From Lucinisca nassula (Eukaryota > Mollusca > Bivalvia > Lucinida > Lucinidae): a stretch of 64,000 bases of DNA. Shown piece by piece: positions 21,397 through 31,433 of the stretch (position 1 is the first letter of the stretch; every line of letters begins with the position of its first letter). The notes beneath the pieces were generated by a model. That model did no database searches. It was not told the origin of the DNA and saw only the letters and a list, made by a program, of their open reading frames with translations. The translations under genes and the position numbers were made by a program. The stretch lies in NCBI GenBank assembly GCA_963580285.1, contig OY757023.1, positions 88,685,108 to 88,749,107 on the forward strand, given 5' to 3'.

Positions 21397-21963
21397 AGGC
21401 TTATTGAGAATTAGAGAGATAATGTTGGTTGGTGCCTGATGCTCTGTCTCTGGTCGAGCTCATCGGAGTCTAACTGTTGGTTTTCTTTTGCTCCAGCATT
21501 TCAGTGGTTTCTTGCTGTCGAGTCCTCACCGTTGTCTCACCTCTGTGGTTCTTTGATTTTTGTGTTCACGGAGATGTTGCACTGATGAGTTGGGGGCCTT
21601 CATGCGGGCTGTGCGGATTGTTTGTCTGAATCGCGACGGAGGTGGGGGCGGGGATTGTGGCCACTTGGGGTCGATTTGGGCCCCCCAGTGGAGGTCTTCC
21701 ACTGACCGTTCCAGGGCGGCTCTTCTGAGGCGATTTATTTGTGTTTTTGTTTGTTGCTTGCTGTGTGTGTCGCTTGTGTCTTTTGATTTTGGATGGCCAT
21801 ATGGCCATTTTGTGGGAAAGTAACTGTCCTTGTGGCCTTCCTTTGTTTGGGTTTCCATTGTGGTCTGGTCGCTTAATGTTTGTATTTCTTTCCCTTTGGT
21901 GTCTTTTATGGGTGGAGTAAGTTAATTGTATCAATTCCTGATCTTTGTTTTACTTCTACTTTG
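20628..21963 (+). mobile_element. 5'-truncated Naiad Penelope-like element
   Basis: It matches the 3' third of the full-length Naiad (rc of 47,314-48,66x). It begins just before the RT segment LILSLSIDNQSDII and ends at the family 3' terminus TGTTTTACTTCTACTTT. It keeps the 3' region with CCCCCCAGTGGAGGTCTTCC, a conserved small hairpin. The copy is truncated and has stops. Confidence 0.9.
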
Positions 21964-21989
21964 ACTTCTTTCCCTAATGAATTTGGGAT

Positions 21990-22271
21990 CCATCACGAAA
22001 ACACGCCTTAATAATTTTGACCCCCTTGAACCCCACATTTATATAGTAAAACTGGGGTTTACAGGGGTAAACCTTATTTTTCTTATTTCTGCTCTAAAAT
22101 ATAGATAGTGGGTACTTGTTAGAACCGCCTCGATGAGGCGGTTCTAACGAGTGCCCACAATATATATTTTGAGCAGAAATAAGAAAAATGTCACAATTTT
22201 TTCATCTTAAATTTTTCATTTTTTCGGCGTTAAAGGTGGTAATGTATTTGTATAGGCGTGTTTGCGTAATG
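21990..22271 (+). mobile_element. M1 hairpin MITE, complete
   Basis: Complete copy from CATCACGAAAACACGCC to GGCGTGTTTGCGTAATG. The centre (near 22,108-22,159) is an almost perfect palindrome: ACTTGTTAGAACCGCCTCGA against TCGAGGCGG-type arms around GATG. Confidence 0.88.
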
Positions 22272-22652
22272 TAATTGTAATAGTTCCTGATCGTTTCTCT
22301 TTTAAATTCTGTTACCTCGTCACAGTCTTAATGTTAATTTTATCTCTTGTAGGATTGCCATGTAATATATATCTGTGATATTCTTCTTAATATCTGTGAT
22401 CTTTGTTATAACTTTATACTTGTATAGTCTTAATATGTGTTTGTCGACAAAATAGCCCTAGGCTAATGTTAAATTGTTGTAAATCATGAATGTCGACTTT
22501 AAATAAAGCTTCTTGTATCTTGTATCTTGTCAGGTTTACTCAGAAATATCCCCCCGAGATAATAATGCAGTCATTCTCTTGTGCTATGACAAGTTTGATC
22601 TGGACGAGGATACAGCATCAGGGACTGGAACTACCCGTTCCACACAATGAAT
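22272..22652. other. unassigned sequence
   Basis: AT-rich with a short CTTGTATCTTGTATCTTGT repeat near 22,511. No gene is recognised. Confidence 0.4.
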
Positions 22653-22822
22653 CGACGGGCCTCCGTGGCGTATGGGTAAGAGGGCAGACTCTTTATTATT
22701 AGGTCTCTCATCGCTGTGCTTTGAGCCTGGCTCGGGTCATTTGTTAGACACCAAGGTCAGGTGGATTTTCCCCGGCTACTCCGGTTTTCGCCCACCTCGG
22801 GCCGTTTAAAAAAAAAAAACAA
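22653..22822 (+). mobile_element. SINE-C, tRNA-like
   Basis: GGGCCTCCGTGGCGTATGGG begins a tRNA-like head, followed by GGTCTCTCATCGCTGT, a GGATTTTCCCCGGCTACTCC segment and an A-rich tail. Copies in reverse lie at 30,427-30,580, 39,651-39,754 and 40,271-40,432. Confidence 0.7.
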
Positions 22823-23224
22823 GAAAAAGTTGACATGCAGTTACATGTTATACAGAGGCATTGCTAAACTTAAGGATTGATTCTATATCTCAAAAACAAG
22901 CTTTTTTTAGTTGATAATCAGTGATCTTTTCGTATCTTAAGTTTAAACATTGATTGTGGGTTCTAAAGTGTATCTACAATCTATGTTCATCAGCAATAAA
23001 GAATCTACCGTATAACGATGTAAACATTAGAGAAATGATCAGGAACTGATACAATCAGATCCCAAATTCTTCCCACAATATCACTAGGGAAAGAAGTCGA
23101 AACATGGAGTGACGACAGTAAAACGGACAACAGGTTAACCGAGTCAGTGACTCTTTCCAAAACAGGTGGTGACTCAGAATATCCAAACCTTACTAAAAAG
23201 AAGCAATATACAGAATGGGGGAAA
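22823..23224. other. spacer with an inverted Naiad-like end fragment
   Basis: ATGATCAGGAACTGATACAATC near 23,036 and GAGTCAGTGACTC with AAACAGGTGGTGACT near 23,142-23,176 are reverse complements of the Naiad end at 20,500-20,610. A M1-like arm (TTGATTGTGGGTTCT) lies near 22,952. Confidence 0.5.
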
Positions 23225-23502
23225 CATCACGTGAACAAGTCCGTGAAATAAACACCCCCTTACACCCCACTTTGTATAGAGAAAACTGGGGTTTACGGGG
23301 GTAAACATTAAATTTCTTATTTTTACTCCAAGACATAGGTTGTGGGTACTCGTTAGAACCGCCTCAATGAGGCGGTTCTAACGAGCACCCACAACCTATG
23401 TTTGCAGTATAAATAAGGAAAATATCACGGATTTTCACCAGAAAAAGTAGCCATTTTTGACATGTTAAGAATGCACTATGTCGCAAGGGTGTGTTATCGT
23501 CA
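23225..23502 (+). mobile_element. M2 hairpin MITE, complete
   Basis: From CATCACGTGAACAAGTCCG to GTGTGTTATCGTCAT. The central palindrome at about 23,339-23,392 has perfect arms (TGTGGGTACTCGTTAGAACC against its complement, with one C/A difference) around CAATG. Confidence 0.88.
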
Positions 23503-23529
23503 TAGAATCAAAATCACCAACATGACAAA

Positions 23530-23757
23530 CATGAAACTGCTGGGCACTGTTAAATCGCTGGAGGATCTGAGCTAGGCTTTCTAGGTAACAGGGTGCGAGT
23601 CCAACCCTACAATAAATAAACCCTTTTGGTTTGTTTAGCCGGCAGGGCTTGAGATGCCAGTTCACCCCAGTGTCGATATAAGCCCCATAAAATTGGAATT
23701 AAAGTCTACAAAACGACCTTGATAGTGTTGATAATGACGCAAAACCTCAATTCAAAC
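23530..23757 (+). mobile_element. F repeat, diverged
   Basis: Contains GGTGCGAGTCCAACC, GGCAGGGCTTGAGATGCCA and CCCCATAAAATTGGAA in F order, with a degraded tail AAACCTCAATTCAAAC. Confidence 0.7.
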
Positions 23758-23885
23758 ACATATAAAGTACAAGTTGACTGCTTTCAAAAAGCATCCAATA
23801 GGTTTAGTCTTGTCAGTCTACATTCTGATTTGAGCCAGCTGATATCATTATCCAACTTAATGCATTTTATGAATGAAAATAATAA

Positions 23886-24328
23886 ACTTTAAACGCTCCA
23901 AGGCGGTTCTTCTGTCGCGGTATATTTTGTTATGGTTTGTCTGAAGTTTGGAGGCCTTCATGCGGACTGAGCAAATTATTTGTCTAACTTGCGACGGAAG
24001 TAAGGGCGAGGATTGTGGCCACGTAAAATCGATTAAAGCCCGCCAGTGGAATTCGTTTCCGCTGACCGTTCCAAGGCGGTTCTTCCGTCGCGGTTTGTTT
24101 TTGTTATGGTTTGTCTTTGGACGTTTGTGCCGCTTATGTTATTTTATTTTGGATAGCCTATTGGCCATTTTATTGGACAGTAACTGTCCTTTTGGCTTTC
24201 CGCTGTTGGTGTTTCCATTAGAGTCTGTTGTTTCATGTTTGTGTGTCTTTCCCTTTGGTGTCTCTGATGGGAGCTGTGGGTTGATTGTAACGATTCCTGA
24301 TCATTGCCTCCACTTCTATTTTTAATAC
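23886..24328 (+). mobile_element. Naiad 3'-region fragment, diverged subfamily
   Basis: It carries the conserved 3' non-coding segment: GGCCTTCATGCGGACTGA, AGGATTGTGGCCACGTAAAA, the hairpin GCCAGTGGAA/TTCCGCTG (one T-G pair replaces T-A relative to the intact copy) and CCGTTCCAAGGCGG. It ends near ATTCCTGATCATTGCC. GGCGGTTCTTC-GTCGCGG occurs twice, so it has an internal duplication. Confidence 0.75.
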
Positions 24329-24704
24329 AAAACGTGCATATAAAATTTCGAGGTCTGTGACCTTGGTATCAGGAGGGGTAGGTAGTGATGAGTATTCTGT
24401 GGTAAATTGTTTAACGCCATGCATGGCAAGTATAAAATAAATGTTACTTACATATGGTTTACACATGTATAGCACAAAACTTAACCAAACGAAAATGTAA
24501 ACCGAATTTTTCAAAGGTCATAACTCTGTTAATATTTGGTGGACAGTAATTCTCGAAACTTAAGGCACATCTACACATCTTAGCCTTACTACATACACAT
24601 TTTAGGCTTGATCGGATGAAAAGTGTATAGTAGGAGTTATACGGAAACAAAAAAAAGTTTACGAACGGACGGACACCAACCCCATAACTTAATACGACCG
24701 TTTT
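24329..24704. other. unassigned sequence
   Basis: ATAACTCTGTTAATATTTGG, AATTCTCGAAACTTAAGGC and a GAACGGACGGACACC near 24,663 look like the end of another GTCC-type repeat. No gene is recognised. Confidence 0.4.
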
Positions 24705-25515
24705 TTATGCCCCCTCCATTCGAAGAATGGTGGAAAGGGCATATAGCGTTGCCCCTGTCCGTCCTTCCGTCCGTCAGAACGGACGTCCGTCCGTGCGTCC
24801 GAAACTTAAACGCAGTCAATAACTTCCTTATTTATTGATGGATTTTAAAATTACATGGCAGAAATGTTAACCATCATAAGACGACGTGTCATGTGCAAAA
24901 CCCAGGTCCGTACCTCCAAGGTCAAGGTCATACTTAGAGGTCAAAGGTAAAAAAAAGGTCCGAAACTTAAACGCAGTCAATAACTTTCTTATTTCTGGAT
25001 GGATTTTGTAATTACTTTGTAGAAATGTTAACCATCATGAGACGATGTGTCACGTGAAAAACCCAGGTCCGTACCTCCAAGGTCAAGGTCATACTTAGAG
25101 GTCAAAGGTCAAAAAAGGGTCCGAAACTTAAAACGCAGTCAATAACTTACTTATTTCTGTATGCATTTATAAAATTACTTTGAAGAAATGTTAACCCTCA
25201 TAAGACGATGTGTCACGTGTAAACCCAGATCCGTACCTCCAAGGTCAAGGTCATACTTAGAGGTCAAAGGTAAAAAGAATGGTCCGAAACTTAAACACAG
25301 TCAATAACTTTACTTGGCAGAAATGTTGGCCATCAATAGACAATCTGCCTCACACAAAACCAAGGTCCTTACCTCCAAGGTCAAGGTCATACTTAGAGGT
25401 CAAATGTGATAAAAGGGTCCAAAACTTAAACACGATCAATAATTTTCTATGGATGAATTCGAACATAGACATATTTTCAGGCGGGGGCATCCGTGTCCTA
25501 TGGACGCATTTCTAG
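24705..25515 (+). repeat. GGTCA-rich tandem-unit element, long copy
   Basis: It opens TATGCCCCCTCCATTCG with a GTCCGTCC block and closes GGCGGGGGCATCCGTGTCC. Inside are five units starting near 24,797, 24,958, 25,119, 25,282 and 25,417 (about 160 bp, the last shorter). Each holds TCAAGGTCAT and GAGGTCAAAGG-type motifs that match nuclear-receptor half-sites; 25,099-25,111 is a perfect DR1 (AGGTCAAAGGTCA). Whether any protein binds is unknown. Confidence 0.85.
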
Positions 25516-25619
25516 CTTTTTTTTTTGTTGTTGTTGTTGTTTTACAAACAGGTATATAAAAAGATTTTTCCTAAGTCATCAGGCCTTCTATAGGGCCTTG
25601 GTTATCTATTTCATGTGTT

Positions 25620-25942
25620 GTTAACGTCCCTGTTCACTGTATGAATTTTTTTTAGACATTGCTTCCAATCTGTGGCCCAATGAAACTAAATGGTTGAAAT
25701 GCATGAACGGTCCGACTCGAGCCACTTTTCCTGGGCAGGCTAAGAACTTCTAGGCGATTTAACACTACTCATGTGCGGCCGGAATCAGCTCTGTGTGGAA
25801 GCATTATGCAGCCCAATCTATTTCTTCAATCCCCGATGGACGGGGGCCGATCAGACCTTGGGGCAATATATTGGACTGCATGAGACGAAACCGACCGAAC
25901 TTTGAAGTATTGCTGAACCGCCTGCCCAGACAAAGTGCTGCG
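25620..25942 (-). mobile_element. F repeat pieces, interrupted by the LINE
   Basis: A minus-strand F copy covers about 25,620-25,850 (GTCCCTGTTCACTG, CCTGGGCAGGCTAAG, CAGCTCTGTGTGGAAGC). A plus-strand F piece then runs to CTGCCCAGACAAAGTGCTGC just before the LINE insertion. Its continuation may resume after 29,693. Confidence 0.65.
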
Positions 25943-25956
25943 AATCAGACTGTATC
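25943..25956. repeat. LINE target-site duplication, 5' copy
   Basis: AATCAGACTGTATC, repeated exactly at 29,680-29,693 on the other side of the LINE. Confidence 0.9.
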
Positions 25957-28900
25957 GACGTGACCGTATTGGTGACAACCATGGGGGTGTATGCGTCTAT
26001 GTACGCGATGATTTATTTTCCAAACGCAGACAAGATCTTGAATTCCTTGACTTAGAATGTGTCTGGGTAGAAATTTGTATTAATAATAGAAAATTATTAA
26101 TTGGAACTTTCTATAGACCACCAAACTCATCACATGCAACATTTCAGGCAATCGAAGATTCTATAGGGCTAGCCACAGACACAAACCCCCATGAATTACT
26201 GGTTATGGGAGATTTTAATATAGACATGGCTGACAACAGAAGTAGTAGGAAAATTTCTGATCTCTGTCAAGAAAACGGTCTGGACCAACTAATCACTGGC
26301 TACACTCATTTTACGGAAACTTCACAATCCACTATTGACCTTATTTTGTCTAACAACAGCAAAGACATCTTAATCTGTGGGGTGGGAGAACCTTTCCTGA
26401 ACCAAAACATTCGCTATCACTGTCCTGTATTCTGTGTCCTCAACTTTGATAAACAAAAAACTCATGTATTCAAAAGACATATTTGGCTATTTGATCAAGG
26501 TGACTATCAGTCGCTCTCTGATGTCATGCGAAATACAAATTGGGATAATTTTAAAGACCCAAACATCAACAAATATGTTAAAAATTTAACTGATTACCTA
26601 ACCCAATGTTCGTCTAAGTATATTCCTAATAAAATAGTAAGTGTAAGACCATCCGATCCAAATTGGTTGACAACTAATATAAAAAGACTCATTCGGAAAA
26701 GGAAACGTTACTACAGCAGATACAAGAAAACACAATCCATCACTAATTTTGAAGCCTATAAACAAATTCGCAATCACGTTAATAACGAAATAAGAAATTC
26801 AAAACAAAAAATGAATGAAAAACTGGCTGATAAACTAAACAATGGTTCACTAGGTCCAAAAGACTGGTGGAAAACACTTAAACATGTAATAAAACCAACA
26901 CGAACAAGCAATATCCCTCCCTTAAACACACAAGGAAATATATATTCTGACGAAATGGACAAAGCGGAAGTGTTAAATACTTTCTTCTCCTCACAAACTA
27001 TTATAGACGAAACTAATGCACACTTGCCTGAAAGCAATCCAAATAACATTCAAAATGAAACCCTCCATTCTGTTCGCCTGTCACCGTCGGAAGTTGAAAC
27101 CTGTCTGAAGTCCCTTCAGACTGGCAAAGCTGTAGGACCCGATGCGATTAACAACAGACTCCTGAAAGAACTATCTAATTCAATTTCTATCCCTCTTTGT
27201 GATCTCTTCAACTTTTCGCTATCATCAGGCCAATTTCCTGAGTCATGGAAACTAGCGAACATCACTCCAATTCACAAGAAAAACGAACCCTCTGACCCAG
27301 CTAACTACCGCCCTATATCTCTCTTAAGTGCAGTGGGAAAAGTTCTTGAGAAACTTGTTCATAAATATATTTTCAACTTTTTTCGGGACAACGGAGTTAT
27401 CACATCACTTCAATCTGGTTTTGTACCAGGCGATTCTACTGTTAACCAACTTATTGATATATACAACTCTTTCTGCAAAGCTCTTGACGTAGGCAAAGAA
27501 GTAAGAGCCGTCTTTTGTGATGTAAGCAAAGCCTTCGATCGTGTATGGCATAAAGGACTTCTTCACAAGTTGAATAGCGTTGGCATAACTGGTTCTCTTC
27601 TCTCATGGTTTAACAGTTACTTAAGCGATAGATTACAAAGAGTCGTTCTTCCTGGGACCACGTCCAGTTGGCAACCAATTAAAGCTGGTGTCCCACAAGG
27701 CTCTATCCTTGGTCCTCTCTTGTTTCTAGTATACATTAATGATATTGTTGAAGATATCCATTGCACGATACGTCTGTTTGCAGACGACACGAGTCTTTAC
27801 ATAATTGTTGAAAACCCGGTTGAAGCTGCTCACCTCTTAAATGATGATCTAGAAAGGATACAGCAATGGGCAAAAAAGTGGCTAGTCAGCTTCAACCCTA
27901 CAAAGTCTGAATCTCTCTTGCTCTCTCGTAAAATCAATAAACCTTACCACCCACCAATTTTCATGGACACTCAAGAAATATCTGAGGTCAGTACTCATAA
28001 ACACCTAGGCCTTATATTTTCTAGTGATTGCACGTGGCATGAACACCTAGCCGAAATCAAATCAAAAGCATGGAATCGGATTAATATCATGCGTAAACTA
28101 AAATTTCTACTTGATAGAAAATCACTTCAGACTATTTATTGTTCGTTCATTAGACCTCTTCTAGAATATGCCGACGTGGTATGGGACAATTGCACCCAGT
28201 ATGAAGCATATGAACTTGAAAAAATACAGATTGAGGCAGCACGTATAGTTACTGGGGCAACCAGACTGGTTTCTCTAAATCTTCTTTACTCTGAAACTGG
28301 ATGGGATACGTTGGCCTCACGAAGAAATAAACATAAAATTGCTATGCTTTACAAAATGTATCATGGCATTTCTCCAGCATATCTATCTTCACTCTTACCA
28401 GCTACAGTGGGAGAAAATGTTTCGTATAGCCTTCGTAATTCTACCAACATTCAAACTATTCACAGTCACTCACAGCTCTACTTTAATTCATTTCTTCCAA
28501 GTGCGATAAGAACTTGGAACTCTCTGTCTGAGGAGATCAGAAACAGCTCCAGTTTAGCATCACTTAAACGTCAACTCAATACTAACTTAATCCCTACGCC
28601 TCGTCATTTCAACGCAGGGAAACGTCTCGGACAAATTTATCACAGCCGGCTTAGAACCAAATGCAGCTCCTTAAAAGAACACCTCTTCTCAAGAAACATT
28701 GTCCCAAGTGCTTTATGTGTATGTGGTCTCGTCGAAGACACCGAACATTTTCTTCTTCACTGTCCACGATATGCGAACTTTAGAGAAGAAATGTTAAGAT
28801 CAGTTTATCAGTTTTGTCAACCAACTCTCGATACTCTACTTTATGGTGACCAAACACTAAATTACAACGAGAACAAACAAATCGTCCTCCTTGTCCATAA

Positions 28901-29679
28901 CTTTATTTTAAAAACTAAAAGATTCCAAACCAACCATAATTAGGCGATGAATGCACGTATCATTTCCTACCGTATTAGACACACTTTCACTTCTCTTTTT
29001 TTTTTCCTTTTTTGATGTTAGTCCGAGAACAGAGTGTGGGGCTAGAATATGTCTTTTTTAAATCTATGGCAAGTTTACTTGTCTAACCAGGCTCTTTTCT
29101 GTGATAATCTCCCGAACCGGTAATTCTCCAACAAATACACCTAAATATTTTGGTTTGTTACTCTTATTTTGTTTTTAGAGAACTACCTCGCAAAGTTAAC
29201 CATACGACCTTAACCTAAGTTATATCCAACCTTCAGAACGACAAACCTATACGTTCCGCCTTTGAAGAAATAGTTTTATTGGTACTTGATAAAACACCTT
29301 TGATTTGAATGTCTCAGACCTTTTACATGAGAGCGGCAGAAGCTGTATTGTTTTTTCTTTGTTATTTTTTACCCTGATGGATTCCCCGTGGAGCCCCACC
29401 CCCCCCCCCCCTCCCTCCAACGCTACCTTCACCTTAACCAATTTTAGTATGTAAAAATGCTACAAAATAGCTTTGAACATAGTCGCTAATTCTGTACTTA
29501 CAATAGTTACTGTTTTGCATCGACAATTATATAGATTTAATTCAATGGTATTATCGCAAATGTTTAGGGAAACAGATTCAAATAAGTCTCTGACTTTCTT
29601 CTGAATCCCTTTTTGTATGATTTCAGTCATATTTGCTTTGTATTGTACTTGTAGAATACGAATAAAATATGTTTAAACC
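25957..29679 (+). mobile_element. 5'-truncated Jockey/CR1-like non-LTR retrotransposon
   Basis: The body is bounded by the perfect 14-bp direct repeat AATCAGACTGTATC. It begins inside the endonuclease coding region, so it is truncated, as is usual for target-primed reverse transcription. After the ORF stop at 28,943 come about 735 bp of 3' UTR with a C-rich run (29,398-29,411) and a terminal GAATAAAATATGTTTAAACC. The intact ORF and perfect duplication point to a young insertion. Confidence 0.93.
25959..28943 (+). CDS. LINE ORF2: partial endonuclease plus reverse transcriptase
   Basis: The open frame runs from 25,935, but its first eight codons are flanking DNA and the element starts at 25,957. 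Residues are numbered from 25,935. The C-terminal half of an EEP (APE-type) endonuclease is present: GGVCVYVRDD near 16-25 and the catalytic GDFN at 92-95. The N-terminal catalytic residues are lost. RT follows, with NYRPISLLS, VFCDVSKAFDRVWH (first catalytic Asp), a GVPQGSILGPLLF stretch and FADD at 615-618. The C-terminal region has a CVCG...HFLLHC cluster (C928, C930, H942, C943), a common zinc-knuckle-like end of Jockey/CR1-group proteins. No stop interrupts it. It nicks target DNA and copies its RNA in the family, but this copy cannot nick. The exact clade is unsettled. Confidence 0.92.
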   Translation, partial: RDRIGDNHGGVCVYVRDDLFSKRRQDLEFLDLECVWVEICINNRKLLIGTFYRPPNSSHATFQAIEDSIGLATDTNPHELLVMGDFNIDMADNRSSRKISDLCQENGLDQLITGYTHFTETSQSTIDLILSNNSKDILICGVGEPFLNQNIRYHCPVFCVLNFDKQKTHVFKRHIWLFDQGDYQSLSDVMRNTNWDNFKDPNINKYVKNLTDYLTQCSSKYIPNKIVSVRPSDPNWLTTNIKRLIRKRKRYYSRYKKTQSITNFEAYKQIRNHVNNEIRNSKQKMNEKLADKLNNGSLGPKDWWKTLKHVIKPTRTSNIPPLNTQGNIYSDEMDKAEVLNTFFSSQTIIDETNAHLPESNPNNIQNETLHSVRLSPSEVETCLKSLQTGKAVGPDAINNRLLKELSNSISIPLCDLFNFSLSSGQFPESWKLANITPIHKKNEPSDPANYRPISLLSAVGKVLEKLVHKYIFNFFRDNGVITSLQSGFVPGDSTVNQLIDIYNSFCKALDVGKEVRAVFCDVSKAFDRVWHKGLLHKLNSVGITGSLLSWFNSYLSDRLQRVVLPGTTSSWQPIKAGVPQGSILGPLLFLVYINDIVEDIHCTIRLFADDTSLYIIVENPVEAAHLLNDDLERIQQWAKKWLVSFNPTKSESLLLSRKINKPYHPPIFMDTQEISEVSTHKHLGLIFSSDCTWHEHLAEIKSKAWNRINIMRKLKFLLDRKSLQTIYCSFIRPLLEYADVVWDNCTQYEAYELEKIQIEAARIVTGATRLVSLNLLYSETGWDTLASRRNKHKIAMLYKMYHGISPAYLSSLLPATVGENVSYSLRNSTNIQTIHSHSQLYFNSFLPSAIRTWNSLSEEIRNSSSLASLKRQLNTNLIPTPRHFNAGKRLGQIYHSRLRTKCSSLKEHLFSRNIVPSALCVCGLVEDTEHFLLHCPRYANFREEMLRSVYQFCQPTLDTLLYGDQTLNYNENKQIVLLVHNFILKTKRFQTNHN

Positions 29680-29693
29680 AATCAGACTGTATC
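29680..29693. repeat. LINE target-site duplication, 3' copy
   Basis: AATCAGACTGTATC, identical to 25,943-25,956. Confidence 0.9.
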
Positions 29694-30030
29694 TTAAACC
29701 TCGGCAGTTTCTTTGAGCGGTACCTCCGCAAAAAACCTGATTTGCAATCCTTTTGTATATCTTTCTGGATCACAATTTAATTGTAAAAGAAACTGATTAG
29801 TAAAACGTCAAGTATTGAGTGGAAATAAAGAACACCACTCTCGGCTTATCAGATACAATAGCTCCCATCGAATGCGCCAAAAAGTCTTTTAACAACTCAG
29901 TCTGTAACTGATGGCAGGTCACTTAGAAGTCATGAAGTTTGTGAACAGAAACTATTGCTATCTGTGCTGGGCTCAAGAACAATAAACAACGATCAACGTT
30001 ATGACTTTGTTTCGCTCCCTAAATATTTTA
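29694..30030. other. unassigned sequence downstream of the LINE
   Basis: The first ~35 bp may be the displaced rest of an F repeat (TTAAACCTCGGCAG). No other feature is recognised. Confidence 0.4.
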
Positions 30031-30275
30031 TATATGAGCCCCGCCAAGCGAATTTGGGTCTTCGAGCATTCCGTCATGACAAGTTTTAACTGCGCATGCC
30101 CAGCCATTCAGAGGGGCCCGGGATATGGCTTTTTGTCTGAAGGTTCCTCTTGATTCACTGTTTGTATGAGCGAGCAGCGAAGGTTCTGGCGAGACTGCGC
30201 GGATGCGCAGGCTCGCCTGAACCTTCGCTGCTCGCATAGGCGATAAGTACCAAAATCGCTTGACGGGGCCCATAT
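30031..30275. mobile_element. MITE with terminal inverted repeats and GC-rich inner hairpin
   Basis: The ends ATATGAGCCCCGCCAAGCG and CGCTTGACGGGGCCCATAT are inverted over about 26 bp. An inner hairpin at 30,165-30,237 has ~34-bp arms (GCGAGCAGCGAAGGTTC and GAACCTTCGCTGCTCGC). It is non-coding and the superfamily is unknown. Confidence 0.85.
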
Positions 30276-30426
30276 TTGGAAGAGTTAGAACCTTCGACCT
30301 TGGCACTGACGTTAATTCTAGTAGCAAAGACATGAAAATGTTTTACACACCCAGCGATCTTTTTTATGTTTGGTTTTACGATCCTTTCAATATTATTTCA
30401 CTCACATCAAGCCGATCGTTAATCAG

Positions 30427-30580
30427 AGGTGAGCGAAAACTGGAGTACCCGATGAAAAACCTCCTGACCTTCCGTTGCAGAACTTCTCATTATGTGACCT
30501 GAGCCATGCTCAAACCTACAGCGTTGAGAGACCTAATGATTAAGAGTCAGCACTCTTATCCACCAGGCCACGGAGGCCCG
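30427..30580 (-). mobile_element. SINE-C
   Basis: Minus-strand copy ending (head) in GGCCACGGAGGCCCG, with AGAGACCTAATGATTAAGAG in the body, complementary to 22,653-22,822. Confidence 0.7.
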
Positions 30581-30744
30581 TTACACCCAGCGATCTTTAT
30601 AAATGAGGAAAAATAACGTTCTCTGTCTTTCCAACATTTACATATACGTATTATTAGAGCTATCAGCGTACCGAAAGATGTTCAGAATATATAAATATGT
30701 TCCTATCTGTGTGAAGTAAACTTTGCAAGTTTTGTTTATTTGTA

Positions 30745-31030
30745 TTAAACGGCCCAGTCAACACTGATTTGGGTCATGTTTGGGCCTGTCAGTACATATC
30801 CACGCTTTTCCTGAGCAGGCTTATCCGCAAGCGGTTTACCAGTCCAGTGCACATTCTGTCGCCAAAAACTGACCCCTTCCCTTCCTGAATCAGCGGAAGG
30901 GAGAGAATGACCAAAGAAAAGATTTCATAATCAATCTACACGAACGAATGTTGCCGACCCCGGTAGGTATCGAACCCGAGTCTTCCATTTCACCAGTCAG
31001 ACTGTATCCGACTGAGCTACCGCAGCCACC
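30745..31030 (-). mobile_element. SINE-D, tRNA-derived
   Basis: On the minus strand the head GGTGGCTGCGGTAGCTCAGTC contains box A, and GGGTTCGATACCTACC contains box B (near 30,961-30,980). The body has CCGCTGATTCAGGAAGGG and TTGGCGACAGAATG. Other copies are at 10,085 and 38,485. Confidence 0.8.
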
Positions 31031-31189
31031 CACACTTTGTGAGAAGTAGTAGTTATGTTCTGATTTTTTTTTCGTTTCGATGGCCCCATGGACTTACTCC
31101 ATAATGGCATTGCAAGAAGTAAAAATTGCGAAAATGACTGCGGCTGTTATAAGTTCCCAATAAGGGAAATAGATATGCCTTAAGGTGGT

Positions 31190-31390
31190 GGGACAACTCC
31201 TTCAAAAGTAGTTTCTCTTTGGATATGTCTAAGGGGTATACTCTTAAAGGAAAGAATTTGCTCCTGGGGAGCAAATTCTTCCCTTTTAGAGTAGACCCCT
31301 TGAGGAGCAAATTCTTCCCCTTTTAGAGTAGACCCCTTTTTCAGTTGGACACAGCCAACAGAGTAGCAACCATAAGGTCCTTAAAGTTGT
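31190..31390 (+). repeat. dispersed repeat shared with 1,850-2,030
   Basis: Contains ACTCTTAAAGGAAAGAA, then GGAGCAAATTCTTCCC twice with TTTTAGAGTAGACCCCTT, a 49-bp internal duplication, and TTTTTCAGTTGGACA. Confidence 0.65.
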
Positions 31391-31433
31391 ATTTCCATCA
31401 CGAAATCATGCCTATAGAATTGTGATCCCCTTT

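Noticed and set aside
21575..21600. Hammerhead core in Naiad (ACTGATGAG)
   Set aside because: There is a CTGATGA match but no GAAA at the right distance and no stems. Naiads are known to lack canonical hammerheads.
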